DNA of 64,000 bases, taken from positions 90,519 to 154,518 of the forward strand of contig NZ_JAXQNN010000007.1 in the NCBI RefSeq assembly GCF_034427455.1, given 5' to 3'. The stretch is from Jeotgalibacillus haloalkalitolerans. Lineage in GTDB: Bacteria; Bacillota; Bacilli; Bacillales; Jeotgalibacillaceae. Shown one piece after another: positions 8,418 to 16,126 of the stretch (within the stretch, counting starts at the first letter, position 1; each line of letters begins with the position of its first letter). Position numbers and translations under genes: made by a program. The notes under the pieces were generated by a model. It did no database searches and was not told where the DNA came from. It worked only from the letters and a program-made list of their open reading frames with translations.

Positions 8418-9941
8418 ATGAATCGTCAACAGTGGGGATCGCGTGCCGGATTTATTCTTGCAGCAGTTGGTTCCGCAGTCGGACTCGGGAACATTTGGCG
8501 TTTTCCGTATGTCGCTTATGAGAACGGTGGGGGAGCATTCTTCATTCCATATTTATTTGCACTCTTAACTGCCGGTATTCCAATTCTTATCATGGAGTTC
8601 ACCATCGGTCATAAGTACAGAGGATCTGCACCGCTGTCATTCTTCCGCATGAGCGGTAAAAAAGCTGAGTGGCTTGGCTGGTGGGCTGTTTTTGTAGCGT
8701 TTGTGATCTCAACCTACTATGCCGTCATTATTGCCTGGGCAATGAGGTATACAATATTCTCATTCGGGCAGGCGTGGGGAGAAGACACAGAAGGGTTTTT
8801 ATTCACGGAATTTTTACAGCTGGACGTAGCACCTGGGGAAACAGGCGGTATTGTGTGGGGAATATTTATTCCACTTGTACTGGTATGGGTGATTACACTC
8901 GGAATTCTGGTTGCAGGTGTTAAGAAAGGAATTGAATATGCAAACCGTATCTTCATTCCAACGCTCGTTATTTTATTCCTGATCATTGTTATCCGTGCAG
9001 TCACACTTGAAGGCGCAGCGCTTGGACTTACTGCTTTCTTCGAGCCGAATTTTGAAAACATTATGGATCCGTCAGTCTGGGTAGCAGCCTACGGTCATAT
9101 TTTCTTCAGTTTGTCTATTGCATTTGCAATCATGATTACTTATTCAAGTTATCTTCCGAAGAAATCGGATATTACGAACAATGCATTTATCACAGGTTTT
9201 GCGAACTCAGGTTTCGAGCTTTTAGCCGGTATCGGGGTATTCGCAGCACTTGGCTTCATGGCTACACAGCTTGAAGTTCCTGTATCAGAAGTAGCATCAG
9301 CAGGTGTGGGTCTTGCCTTTGTTGTGTTCCCGCAGATTATTAATCAGCTGCCTGGACTCAATGGCATTTTCGGCGCATTATTCTTCCTGTCGCTGACGCT
9401 TGCAGGTCTTACTTCACTTATGTCTATCACTGAGACATATGTGGCTGGCTTAACTGAAAAGCTTGGTATCTCACGTAACAAGGCCGTTCTATTCGGTGGC
9501 GGACTTGCAGCATTGATTTCAATTCTGTTTGCTACGCAGGGCGGACTATTCTTCCTTGACGCAGCAGATTACTACATTAACCAATTTGGTGTAGCAGCAG
9601 TTGGTCTTGTGGAAGTTGTCATGATCGCATGGATTCTGCGTAAAACAGGTGTCCTTCAGAATCACGCGAACCTGACATCAGATATTCACCTTGGCGGCTG
9701 GTGGAAAGTATGTCTTGGTCTGATTACACCAATCGTTCTTGGTTATATGATGTTCGGTCTGATCACTCAGAACGTTCTTCAGCAGTTTGATTTTGATAGC
9801 GGTAACTATGAAGGATATTCAGATGAATTTGCGCTGACCATGTTCCTTGCTTCAGCAGGTGCAGCTCTTGTGGTTGGAATTATCGTTTCATTTATTAAAT
9901 GGAGCCGTTCAACACCAGTTGAACTTCCGGATAAGGAATAA
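8418..9941 (+). CDS. sodium-dependent amino acid symporter, NSS (SNF) family
   Basis: A 507-residue membrane protein. The N terminus (WGSRAGFILAAVGSAVGLGN, then IWRFPYVAYENGGGAF) is the NSS signature that forms the Na+ and substrate site in TM1. Family members such as MhsT and MetP carry hydrophobic amino acids into the cell with Na+. The length and hydrophobic pattern fit the 12-segment type. The 36-codon gene just downstream encodes a MetS-like small subunit, which fits a methionine/alanine-type MetP partner. The exact substrate is inferred. Confidence 0.9.
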   Translation: MNRQQWGSRAGFILAAVGSAVGLGNIWRFPYVAYENGGGAFFIPYLFALLTAGIPILIMEFTIGHKYRGSAPLSFFRMSGKKAEWLGWWAVFVAFVISTYYAVIIAWAMRYTIFSFGQAWGEDTEGFLFTEFLQLDVAPGETGGIVWGIFIPLVLVWVITLGILVAGVKKGIEYANRIFIPTLVILFLIIVIRAVTLEGAALGLTAFFEPNFENIMDPSVWVAAYGHIFFSLSIAFAIMITYSSYLPKKSDITNNAFITGFANSGFELLAGIGVFAALGFMATQLEVPVSEVASAGVGLAFVVFPQIINQLPGLNGIFGALFFLSLTLAGLTSLMSITETYVAGLTEKLGISRNKAVLFGGGLAALISILFATQGGLFFLDAADYYINQFGVAAVGLVEVVMIAWILRKTGVLQNHANLTSDIHLGGWWKVCLGLITPIVLGYMMFGLITQNVLQQFDFDSGNYEGYSDEFALTMFLASAGAALVVGIIVSFIKWSRSTPVELPDKE

Positions 9942-9955
9942 AGGAGGGATTCACA

Positions 9956-10066
9956 ATGACAGCCAGTGCAATTGTGATGATGGTAATTGGGATCGTTCTT
10001 TTATGGGGCGGACTTGCTGCAAGTATTACAAACGCAGTAAGAAAATCCAAAGATAAAACAGTTTAA
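9956..10066 (+). CDS. MetS-like small subunit of NSS transporter (36 aa)
   Basis: This 36-residue frame starts at ATG 9956, seven bases after AAGGAGGGA and 14 bases after the NSS gene. It encodes MTASAIVMMVIGIVLLWGGL followed by AASITNAVRKSKDKTV: one membrane span with a positively charged tail. This is the layout of the MetS small subunits found behind MetP-type NSS carriers, where MetS is needed for transport in Corynebacterium. Standard length cutoffs miss it. A terminator follows directly. Confidence 0.85.
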   Translation: MTASAIVMMVIGIVLLWGGLAASITNAVRKSKDKTV

Positions 10067-10071
10067 TATTG

Positions 10072-10107
10072 AGGCTGCCTGTGCTTACAGTACAGGCAGC
10101 TTTTTTA
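10072..10107. terminator. terminator shared by metS-like gene and facing lipoprotein gene
   Basis: GCTGCCTGT (10074-10082) pairs with ACAGGCAGC (10092-10100), followed by six T on the plus strand. The loop holds the stop codon of the minus-strand lipoprotein gene. Confidence 0.85.
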
Positions 10108-10246
10108 TTGCATATTCCGGTGCGAGATCATATTCATTCAGAGTTGAAGGAAGCCATGTGGACATTGGTGAAACTTCCGGAGGCTCGGGTTCTTTTGTGC
10201 ATCCGGCAATCAATAATATCAGTAGAGCAGCATAAATGAATCTCAT
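10085..10246 (-). CDS. small predicted lipoprotein (53 aa), unknown function
   Basis: The start is ATG 10246, behind AAGGAGTG. The first 16 residues, MRFIYAALLILLIAGC, form a lipoprotein signal with lipobox LIAGC and the modified cysteine at residue 16. The mature part is only about 38 residues, rich in P and E, with no motif I recognise. The gene faces metS, and its stop codon sits inside that gene's terminator hairpin. A longer frame from 10291 has no ribosome binding site. Confidence 0.6.
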   Translation of the reverse strand: MRFIYAALLILLIAGCTKEPEPPEVSPMSTWLPSTLNEYDLAPEYAIKKLPVL

Positions 10247-10359
10247 GAAGAACACACTCCTTTTCCTGAGTTTGTGCGTTTTGATTCTCATTCATGCATA
10301 GAAAAAAGTGTGTGGTCATGTATAATAGGAAGTAGTTCACAGGCAGGAGTGAGAATCTG

Positions 10360-10644
10360 ATGATTACAATGCATAATCAACAATATGAAATCATAGAAGA
10401 GTTCAGAGAAGGCTATAATGAAGAGGCTTTTGAAGCGAGATACAGTGAAATTCTGCACAAGTATGACTATATTGTGGGTGACTGGGGATATGGTCAGCTG
10501 AGGCTGAAGGGTTTCTTTGAGGATACAAATCAGAAGTCGTCGTTTGATACGAAAATTTCTACGGTCAAGGATTATTTATATGAGCACTGTAATTTTGGAT
10601 GTCCTTATTTTATTGTGAAGAAGGTTGGCGGAGCGAAAAAGTAA
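10360..10644 (+). CDS. yutD: YutD family protein (DUF1027)
   Basis: The 94-residue soluble protein matches YutD. Recognisable blocks are EFREGYNEEAFEARYSEIL, KYDYIVGDWGYGQLRLKGF and the C-terminal HCNFGCPYFIVKK. Function is not established in the family. The start ATG 10360 follows GGAGTGAG; ATG 10369 is an alternative three codons in. A dispersed palindromic repeat begins about 20 bases after the stop. Confidence 0.88.
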   Translation: MITMHNQQYEIIEEFREGYNEEAFEARYSEILHKYDYIVGDWGYGQLRLKGFFEDTNQKSSFDTKISTVKDYLYEHCNFGCPYFIVKKVGGAKK

Positions 10645-10666
10645 ACCCTGCGTTTCCTATAAAACC

Positions 10667-10793
10667 GTTTCGCTGCGCTTCAGGCGGACGCTTTCCGGAC
10701 GGAGGTTGCTGAGCCTCCTCAGCCTGCGGCTTCCGGGGTCTCAGCTTCCCTCTATTCGTCCCGGAGTCGCCGCCTTACGCTTCGCTGCACTTA
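10667..10793. repeat. dispersed imperfect palindrome, copy A
   Basis: The element is bounded by CGCTGCGCTT on the left and CTTCGCTGCACTT on the right. It carries the family cores CAGGCGGACGCTTTCCG (left) and CGGAGTCGCCGCCTTACGC (right). It is closest to the copy at 44914-45040, which has the same variant middle (GGGGTCTCAGCTTCC). It is intergenic and covers most of a spurious reading frame (10625-10840). Confidence 0.85.
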
Positions 10794-10869
10794 GATATCC
10801 ATATATATTTTTATTAAATCATCCTTCTAAAAGTAAATAAACGTTTCCTTCAACACGTTTTGGTATGAA

Positions 10870-10912
10870 AAAAAGCATGTCTCAATTCAAAATGAGATAT
10901 GCTTCTTTTTGA
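10870..10912. terminator. hairpin terminator between yutD and a minus-strand gene
   Basis: AAGCATGTCTCA pairs with TGAGATATGCTT, with A-rich sequence on the left and CTTTTTG on the right, so it could act in both directions. Confidence 0.6.
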
Positions 10913-10932
10913 TTTATAATCATTCCGTTTAG

Positions 10933-11160
10933 TTAAGGTTTATGTGATCCGGGATCGAGTCTTGGAATATCTTCATGGTCGCCTTTGTTTTCGTAGTTAA
11001 ATGCACTGTAATAACGCTGACCTTTTTGCCATGGGCCTGATTTGTTTCTGACGAGTGAATACTTTCCTCTTGGTGATCCGTAAGGGCCTTCAGGCAGCGT
11101 TTCCGGAATGAGGTATTCCTTTTGTACTTCGACGTTTGAAAAATCACTGTAGCGCTCCAT
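10933..11160 (-). CDS. conserved small cytosolic protein of Bacillales (75 aa)
   Basis: The start is ATG 11160, preceded by AAAGGAGCAGG. The 75-residue product is hydrophilic, rich in P, G, Y and charged residues, and has no membrane segment. Blocks such as LIPETLPEGPYGSPRGKYS and GQRYYSAFNYENKG look like a small cytosolic protein often annotated in Bacillus without a function; I cannot give a family name. The overlapping frame from 11147 lacks a ribosome binding site and is rejected. Confidence 0.7.
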   Translation of the reverse strand: MERYSDFSNVEVQKEYLIPETLPEGPYGSPRGKYSLVRNKSGPWQKGQRYYSAFNYENKGDHEDIPRLDPGSHKP

Positions 11161-11208
11161 GATCCTGCTCCTTTTTTACTTAGTATGAGCAGGCCGGCTT
11201 CATCTGAT

Positions 11209-11478
11209 TCACAAAATCACTTCATTTAAAAATTCGCGTAGTTCTGATGCGTCCTGTTCGGACAGTTTGAATGCGTGTTCGATATATCCTTCCTCATCAA
11301 GATCATCCTCACCGATAATCGCAAACCGGCTTCCCTGAATATCCATCACCATTGCTTTTCCGTAATAACGGTCAGAATAAAGGATGGCCAGGTCAAAGCG
11401 CTGATGCTCGCCCATAAAGCTGACAAATCGTGTTTTTGTTTCCTCTGTATCATCATATAGAAAAAATCGTTCAGTCAT
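11209..11478 (-). CDS. DUF3055 family protein (89 aa)
   Basis: The start is ATG 11478, directly behind AAAGGAGGACTTCAT; the longer frame from 11505 is unlikely. The product (MTERFFLYDDTEETKTRFVS...) is acidic and soluble, with blocks FDLAILYSDRYYGKAMVM and GRFAIIGEDDL-like SRFAIIGEDDLDEEGY. This fits, from memory, the DUF3055 family of Bacillales, whose function is unknown. It is divergent from yutE. Confidence 0.72.
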   Translation of the reverse strand: MTERFFLYDDTEETKTRFVSFMGEHQRFDLAILYSDRYYGKAMVMDIQGSRFAIIGEDDLDEEGYIEHAFKLSEQDASELREFLNEVIL

Positions 11479-11591
11479 ATGAAGTCCTCCTTTTACTATC
11501 CTCACAATTATAACGATTAACGCACGTCATGCCAAAAAATCTGAAGGCTTATGGTACACTAAAAGCATACATTTTGATGGAGTGTGAAGAG

Positions 11592-12029
11592 ATGTACTTC
11601 GTGGATAGAGAAACAATTGAAAAGACATTAATTTTTATGGAAGAACAGCTCAGCTTTTTAAATGAGCACGGCACTTGGGACTCTAAAATTGAAAAGCTGG
11701 CGCTTGAACGCAGTCTGCATACCGTTATAGAATCAATTATTGATGTGGGAAATTCAATGATTGACGGTTTTATAATGCGTGATCCTGGCAGCTATGAAGA
11801 TATTATCGATATTTTAGAGGATGAAAAAGTGATCGGGAAAGACATGCATGCTGATCTTGTTCAGGTAGTGAAGCTCAGGAAGCACCTTGTACAGGAATTT
11901 ACAGAAGTGAATCATCAAATATGCATTGATACATTTACATCAGCAGAAGCTGCACTAAAAGCATTTGCACCAGCAGTAAGAACCTATCTTGAAGACGAGC
12001 TGGGACCAGTCTCAGCATTCAGACGGTAA
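11592..12029 (+). CDS. yutE: DUF86/HepT-like protein, YutE
   Basis: The 145-residue helical protein starts at ATG 11592 (MYFVDRETIEK), behind GTGAAGAG. It belongs to the DUF86 family, related to the HepT toxin/ribonuclease; GNSMIDGFIMRDPGSY and the tail YLEDELGPVSAFRR are characteristic of YutE. The HepT catalytic motif R-x4-H reads R-K-H-L-V-Q-E-F here, with Q in place of the histidine. No MNT-type nucleotidyltransferase antitoxin gene is adjacent. A housekeeping rather than toxin role is therefore more likely. Confidence 0.85.
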   Translation: MYFVDRETIEKTLIFMEEQLSFLNEHGTWDSKIEKLALERSLHTVIESIIDVGNSMIDGFIMRDPGSYEDIIDILEDEKVIGKDMHADLVQVVKLRKHLVQEFTEVNHQICIDTFTSAEAALKAFAPAVRTYLEDELGPVSAFRR

Positions 12030-12050
12030 GGAATAGAGAGGACGTACAGT

Positions 12051-12815
12051 ATGAAAGCTTATAAAGGTTATTTAATTGATTTGGACGGAACAATGTATAG
12101 AGGAACGGAACCGATTCCGGCAGCAGTAGAGTTTGTGAAAAAGCTTAAGGTAAAGGGGATTCCGTATTTATTTGTCACCAATAATTCTTCAAAAACACAG
12201 GAACAGGTAGCTGCACACCTGCAGAATTTTGATGTGCCTGCTGAACCTGAACAGGTATTTACGACATCTCTTGCAACAGCGGCAGTCATTTCCCGGGAAA
12301 TGCCGGATGCATCTGCATATGTAATTGGAGGCGACGGCATACGTCAGGCTTTGACTAAAAAAGGCATTACCATTAAAGATGAAAACCCGGATTATGTCAT
12401 TGTCGGCCTTGACCGGGAAATTACGTATGAAAAACTCGCGCTTGGCTGTCTCGCAGTCAGAAATGGTGCGAAATTTATTTCTACTAATGGTGATATTGCC
12501 ATCCCAACTGAACGCGGGCTGCTGCCTGGTAACGGCTCGCTTACGTCAGTGATAACTGTTTCTACACAAACAGAACCGCTGTTTATTGGTAAACCTGAAG
12601 CGGTTATTATGGAACAGGCGTTAAACGTATTAGGTCTTACGAAAGAAGATGTTGTGATGGTTGGGGATAACTATGATACAGATATCAAAGCAGGATTTAA
12701 TACAGGAATGGATACATTAATGGTGCATACAGGTGTGTCGCCAAAGAGCCTGCTAGCTGAAAAAGAACTGCAGCCGACTTATTCGATTGATTCTTTGGCT
12801 GAGTGGGAGATTTAA
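12051..12815 (+). CDS. yutF: HAD-superfamily IIA phosphatase, YutF
   Basis: The 254-residue HAD hydrolase has the nucleophile motif LIDLDGTMYRG (D10, D12), the FVTNNSS motif II, and the late MVGDNYDTDIKAG motif IV. Insertion of a C2-type cap between motifs II and III is typical of the NagD/p-nitrophenyl phosphatase subfamily. It probably dephosphorylates a small cytoplasmic sugar phosphate or nucleotide; the exact substrate is unknown. It follows yutE by 21 bases and should be co-transcribed. Confidence 0.9.
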   Translation: MKAYKGYLIDLDGTMYRGTEPIPAAVEFVKKLKVKGIPYLFVTNNSSKTQEQVAAHLQNFDVPAEPEQVFTTSLATAAVISREMPDASAYVIGGDGIRQALTKKGITIKDENPDYVIVGLDREITYEKLALGCLAVRNGAKFISTNGDIAIPTERGLLPGNGSLTSVITVSTQTEPLFIGKPEAVIMEQALNVLGLTKEDVVMVGDNYDTDIKAGFNTGMDTLMVHTGVSPKSLLAEKELQPTYSIDSLAEWEI

Positions 12816-12872
12816 GGTCTATATACATTTTGCGTTTACTAAAAGTTAATTTTCTAAAAAGAATGACTCAGC

Positions 12873-12984
12873 CGTATCTTGGAGTGGAGGACGGAGACTC
12901 TCGCCCCGGGAAAGGACGGGTCCGCAAGCGGAGCTGACCCACCATCCGGGGGCAGGAAAGCGAAGTGATCCACGGAAAGATACT
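12873..12984. repeat. variant palindromic repeat between yutF and the dehydrogenase gene
   Basis: The outer ends GTATCTT (about 12874-12880) and AAGATAC (12977-12983) are inverted. The inside is GC-rich with GGAGTGGAGGACGGAGACTC on the left and GCGAAGTGATCCACGG on the right. It resembles the dispersed palindrome family in architecture but only partly in sequence, so it is a diverged copy or a sister family. Confidence 0.6.
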
Positions 12985-13018
12985 GCGTTTTTTAAAGCAA
13001 ATAAAGGGGATTCTGGTC

Positions 13019-13981
13019 ATGTCTAAAATTTTCATTACCCGTAAAATAGATGATGCTGTGATTGATGAGCTTAAAAAGAGTTTTGATGTTGAAGTGTGGG
13101 ATTCTGAGGATGAAGCTGTTCCGAGGGATGTTCTGTTGAAACAGGCGAAGGAAAGCCATGCACTTTTAACCATGCTCTCTGATCAGATTGATGAAGAACT
13201 GTTATCTGATGCGCCTCATTTAAAAGTTGTTGCGAATATGGCTGTTGGATATGACAACATTGATGTTGAAGCGGCTGAAAAGGCAGGGGTCATTGTTACG
13301 AATACGCCGGATGTTTTAACAGATACAACGGCTGATCTTGCTTTTTCATTAATACTGGCAACAGCAAGAAGAATTCCTGAAGCGGCAGATTATATTAAAC
13401 AGGGCGAGTGGACATCATGGTCCCCATATTTACTAGCCGGTCGTGACGTTCATCACAAAACACTCGGCATTGTTGGCATGGGGAAAATTGGACAGGCTGT
13501 TGCCAAACGTGCTGCCGGGTTTGATATGAATATTCTGTATCATACAAGAAGCAGAAAAACGGAGGCAGAAGAGCAATTTGGCGCTCAGTATAAAAATTTG
13601 AGTGACCTGCTTGAAAAAGCTGATTTTGTACTTGTACTTGCCCCGTTAACTGAAGAAACCCGCGGAATGATCGGTGCTGAGCAGTTCAAGAAAATGAAGG
13701 ACTCTGCGATCTTTATTAATGTTGGAAGAGGTCCTGTAGTAGATGAAAAATCGCTGGTTGATGCACTTAGAAATGGTGACATTGCGGGAGCGGGTCTTGA
13801 TGTATTTGAAAAAGAACCGATCTCAAAAGAGCATCCATTATTATCGATGGAAAATGTAGTAGCTGTGCCGCATATCGGCAGTGCTACGACTGAGACACGC
13901 TATATCATGATGAAGCTTGCTGCTGATAATATAAAAGCCGTACTGAATGGTGAGAAGCCCTTAACGAGAGTGACACGCTGA
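13019..13981 (+). CDS. D-2-hydroxyacid dehydrogenase (glyoxylate/hydroxypyruvate reductase type)
   Basis: The 320-residue cytosolic enzyme starts at ATG 13019 behind AAAGGGGAT. A longer frame from 12965 lies inside a repeat and is rejected. The Rossmann motif GMGKIGQA spans 153-160. The catalytic set of the D-2-hydroxyacid dehydrogenase family is present: R237 (NVGRGPVVDE), E266 (DVFEKEP) and H285 (PHIGSAT). It should reduce glyoxylate or hydroxypyruvate with NAD(P)H, like YvcT/GhrB; cofactor choice is not certain. Confidence 0.88.
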   Translation: MSKIFITRKIDDAVIDELKKSFDVEVWDSEDEAVPRDVLLKQAKESHALLTMLSDQIDEELLSDAPHLKVVANMAVGYDNIDVEAAEKAGVIVTNTPDVLTDTTADLAFSLILATARRIPEAADYIKQGEWTSWSPYLLAGRDVHHKTLGIVGMGKIGQAVAKRAAGFDMNILYHTRSRKTEAEEQFGAQYKNLSDLLEKADFVLVLAPLTEETRGMIGAEQFKKMKDSAIFINVGRGPVVDEKSLVDALRNGDIAGAGLDVFEKEPISKEHPLLSMENVVAVPHIGSATTETRYIMMKLAADNIKAVLNGEKPLTRVTR

Positions 13982-14010
13982 ATTCTCATTTATATTAAAA
14001 ATTTCTCAAT

Positions 14011-14046
14011 AAAAAATCCTCTTGCTATTCTAAGCAAGAGGATGAT
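14011..14046 (-). terminator. terminator of yutI
   Basis: CCTCTTGC/GCAAGAGG hairpin at 14018-14041. Read on the minus strand it is followed by ATTTTTTATT, so it serves yutI; on the plus strand there is no T run. Confidence 0.75.
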
Positions 14047-14051
14047 GTTAA

Positions 14052-14288
14052 TTAAAATACCTGTTCAACTTCTACAACGCCTGGTACTTCTTCAAGCAGT
14101 GCGCGTTCGATACCTGCTTTAAGTGTAATCGTTGAACTTGGGCATGTACCGCATGCGCCAAGAAGTCTTAATTTTACGATTCCATCTTCAACGTCAACGA
14201 GTTCGCAGTCTCCGCCATCGCGAAGAAGGAATGGACGAAGTTTATCAAGTACTTCCTGAACTGAATCTTTCATTTCTACTTCTGTCAT
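14052..14288 (-). CDS. yutI: NifU-like iron-sulfur scaffold protein YutI
   Basis: The 78-residue protein is a stand-alone NifU C-terminal domain. It carries [19 protein letters not shown] and the conserved cluster-binding C46-x2-C49 in GACGTCPSS. Such proteins carry or transfer Fe-S clusters in the cytoplasm. It starts at ATG 14288 behind GGAAGGGAG and has its own terminator. The nearby HesB-type gene yutM (18989) belongs to the same pathway. Confidence 0.92.
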   Translation of the reverse strand: MTEVEMKDSVQEVLDKLRPFLLRDGGDCELVDVEDGIVKLRLLGACGTCPSSTITLKAGIERALLEEVPGVVEVEQVF

Positions 14289-14410
14289 TCGAATCGACTC
14301 CCTTCCTGTGTTCTATTATAATGAGTATAGCGAAAAAAATCCATCCATGTTATTTGAAATTATTATTGTTTACGGATTTAAATATGTGATCTGGATGCTT
14401 TTTTAAAGAA

Positions 14411-14540
14411 GGCAGAGATTGGTGCTCCAGGCGGACGCTTTCCGCGGCCGGGCGGTGAGCCAATCCGGCTTCGCCGTATGGTCTCACCTGTCCCTTTCCG
14501 CCGCAGGAGTCGCCGCCTTACGCACCAATCTCTGCTGTGC
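14411..14540. repeat. dispersed imperfect palindrome, copy C
   Basis: The ends GCAGAGATTGGTG and CACCAATCTCTGC are perfectly inverted. The cores CAGGCGGACGCTTTCCGCGG and AGGAGTCGCCGCCTTACGC lie inside, with GCCGGGCGGTGAGCC and GGTCTCACCTGTCCC nearer the centre. Transcribed RNA would fold into one long hairpin. The copy lies between divergent yutI and yuzD. Confidence 0.88.
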
Positions 14541-14627
14541 AAGTATATTAATGGTATTCCAAATTTAATGAATAAAAACAGATTCAATGAGTTTAACTTA
14601 CATTTATATCAAGGGGAGTTGTTAGAT

Positions 14628-14957
14628 ATGTCAGATAAAGCTGTGACGATTACGGTGTATGGGGCGGAGACGATTTGTGCGAGCTGTGTAGGTGCACCTT
14701 CTTCTAAAGAAACTTATGAGTGGCTTGAGGCGGCGATTGGCCGTAAGTTTCCTGACCGCACATTTGTGATGGATTATGTGGATATCAATACTGAGCAGAA
14801 GGATCCGAAAAAGGCTGCTTTTGTTGAGCGGGTTTGGGAAGAGGATCTGTTTTATCCGGTTGTATTAGTAGAGGATGAAATTGTGGGGGAAGGGAACCCG
14901 CGTTTGAAGGCTGTCTATAAAGAGCTTGAGAAGTACGGGTTTCAGACTGCTGAATAA
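14628..14957 (+). CDS. yuzD: YuzD family thioredoxin-like protein (DUF1462)
   Basis: The start is ATG 14628 behind AAGGGGAG; a much longer frame from 14478 begins inside a repeat and is rejected. The 109-residue product (MSDKAVTITVYGAETICASC...) has a CxxC pair in ICASCVGAPSSKE and the LFYPVVLVEDEIVGEGNPR strand typical of YuzD. A redox or Fe-S related role is suggested by the motif and by the yutI/yuzB/yutM neighbours, but is not proven. Confidence 0.88.
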   Translation: MSDKAVTITVYGAETICASCVGAPSSKETYEWLEAAIGRKFPDRTFVMDYVDINTEQKDPKKAAFVERVWEEDLFYPVVLVEDEIVGEGNPRLKAVYKELEKYGFQTAE

Positions 14958-14963
14958 ACGAAA

Positions 14964-15004
14964 CAAGCGTCCTGGAGTGATTTCACTTCTGGACGCTTTT
15001 TCAT
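14964..15004 (+). terminator. terminator of yuzD
   Basis: AAGCGTCC pairs with GGACGCTT, with an inner GAGTGA/TCACTT extension, followed by TTTTTCATTT. Confidence 0.8.
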
Positions 15005-15172
15005 TTAGACTTCTGTAAAGTTAAGACCCTTTAATACCTCTGCATCTGATTTGTCACACAGATAGCACTTATCATGTTCATCTCTCATGACAATAAAATC
15101 AGGATTCTGGTTATCATAATCCTCCGGGACTTCTACAAGATTGTAGCGTTCATGGAATGGTAATAGTGACAT
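15005..15172 (-). CDS. hypothetical protein with a CxxC pair (55 aa)
   Basis: This frame is too short for usual cutoffs. It starts at ATG 15172 behind AGGCGGTGA and ends at TAA right after the yuzD terminator. The product begins MSLLPFHERYNLVEVPEDYD, is soluble and acidic, and has HDKCYLCDKSDAEVL with a single Cys-x2-Cys. It reads like a genuine small protein, with well-formed charged and hydrophobic alternation and balanced codons. I do not recognise a family. Confidence 0.55.
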   Translation of the reverse strand: MSLLPFHERYNLVEVPEDYDNQNPDFIVMRDEHDKCYLCDKSDAEVLKGLNFTEV

Positions 15173-15401
15173 ACAGATTTCACCGCCTGAAAAATATTTC
15201 TTTCAGTATAATGGATCCAGTACGAAATCAACATTTTGGAAAGTTTTCAATGTGTAAAAAAGCGATGGTCTGCTGTACATTTTATATGGTTTGTCACTTA
15301 AAATAAATTTCATGAATGTAAGATTTAGACAATACAACTGTGGGTATTAATGGAAGTAACCAGACTCTGGATGAGCATTCGATTTGAAAGGATGGATTCA
15401 A

Positions 15402-16076
15402 ATGAGCAGAGTAGCACTTGATACATTAATTAATCGCAGCGTTCGAAACATGGGGGATATTGATTCACGAATCAAAGATATGACGATAGAGATGATTAAA
15501 CGCGCTTATCAGGAAGGTATCAACGTACAGATCAGTTCAGGCCTCCGCACAAATGATGAGCAAAATAGATTATATGCTAAAGGGAGAACGACATCAGGAA
15601 ATATTGTGACCAATGCCAGAGCCGGACAGTCCGCTCACAATTATGGTCTGGCTGTAGATTATTTTTTAACTGATCAGACAGGTACTAGAGCTGTTTGGAC
15701 GGTAAACGCTCAGTGGAAAAGAGTGGCAGCCATTGCGAAGTCTATGGGCTTTACGTGGGGCGGAGACTGGACAAGCTTTCCGGATGCTTCTCACCTTGAG
15801 TATACGAAAGGGTTAACATGGAGAGATCTGCAGGCAGGAAGACGCCCGTCATTCACTCAGGTTCAAGGAGTTGAAAAGACCTGGCTGGAATTTGGTGATG
15901 AGGGAGCTGGAGTAAAGGCGATGCAGGAGCTGCTAAATAGCCATGGATATGATCTTGTAACTGATGGTATTTTTGGACCGAAAACAGAGCGGGCGGTGAG
16001 AAGCTTCCAGTCTGAAAACGGCTTAATTGTGGATGGTGTATATGGCGTTAAGACTAAAGCGGCTCTTGAGGGATAG
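15402..16076 (+). CDS. M15 family L-Ala-D-Glu peptidase-like protein with C-terminal peptidoglycan-binding domain (CwlK-like)
   Basis: The start is ATG 15402 behind AAAGGAT; a TTG 18 bases upstream is possible. Residues 1-145 form a VanY/M15 zinc peptidase domain with ligands H79 and D86 in SAHNYGLAVDY and H131 in DASHLEY. Residues 165-222 are a PG_binding_1 domain (GDEGAGVKAMQELL, DGIFGPKTERAVRSFQ). The domain order matches CwlK and phage endolysins of the Ply500 type. There is no signal peptide and no holin gene nearby, so how it reaches the wall is unclear. Confidence 0.87.
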   Translation: MSRVALDTLINRSVRNMGDIDSRIKDMTIEMIKRAYQEGINVQISSGLRTNDEQNRLYAKGRTTSGNIVTNARAGQSAHNYGLAVDYFLTDQTGTRAVWTVNAQWKRVAAIAKSMGFTWGGDWTSFPDASHLEYTKGLTWRDLQAGRRPSFTQVQGVEKTWLEFGDEGAGVKAMQELLNSHGYDLVTDGIFGPKTERAVRSFQSENGLIVDGVYGVKTKAALEG

Positions 16077-16126
16077 AGTACATCATAGCCAGTGGACACC
16101 GTATTAATGGACTAAAAATCTTTTAA

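Noticed and set aside
10625..10840. 71-codon reading frame after yutD
   Set aside because: It lies on a dispersed palindromic repeat, has no ribosome binding site, and its R/L/S-rich product reflects the repeat's composition.
10929..11147. 72-codon minus-strand frame overlapping the 75-residue cytosolic protein
   Set aside because: It lacks a ribosome binding site; the frame from 11160 has one and a more protein-like composition.
12965..13018. N-terminal extension of the hydroxyacid dehydrogenase
   Set aside because: It lies in the right arm of a repeat; ATG 13019 has a ribosome binding site and the family start.
14378..14587. Minus-strand frame over copy C, and the upstream extension of yuzD to 14478
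   Set aside because: Both run through the palindrome; yuzD has a clear ribosome binding site and family start at 14628.
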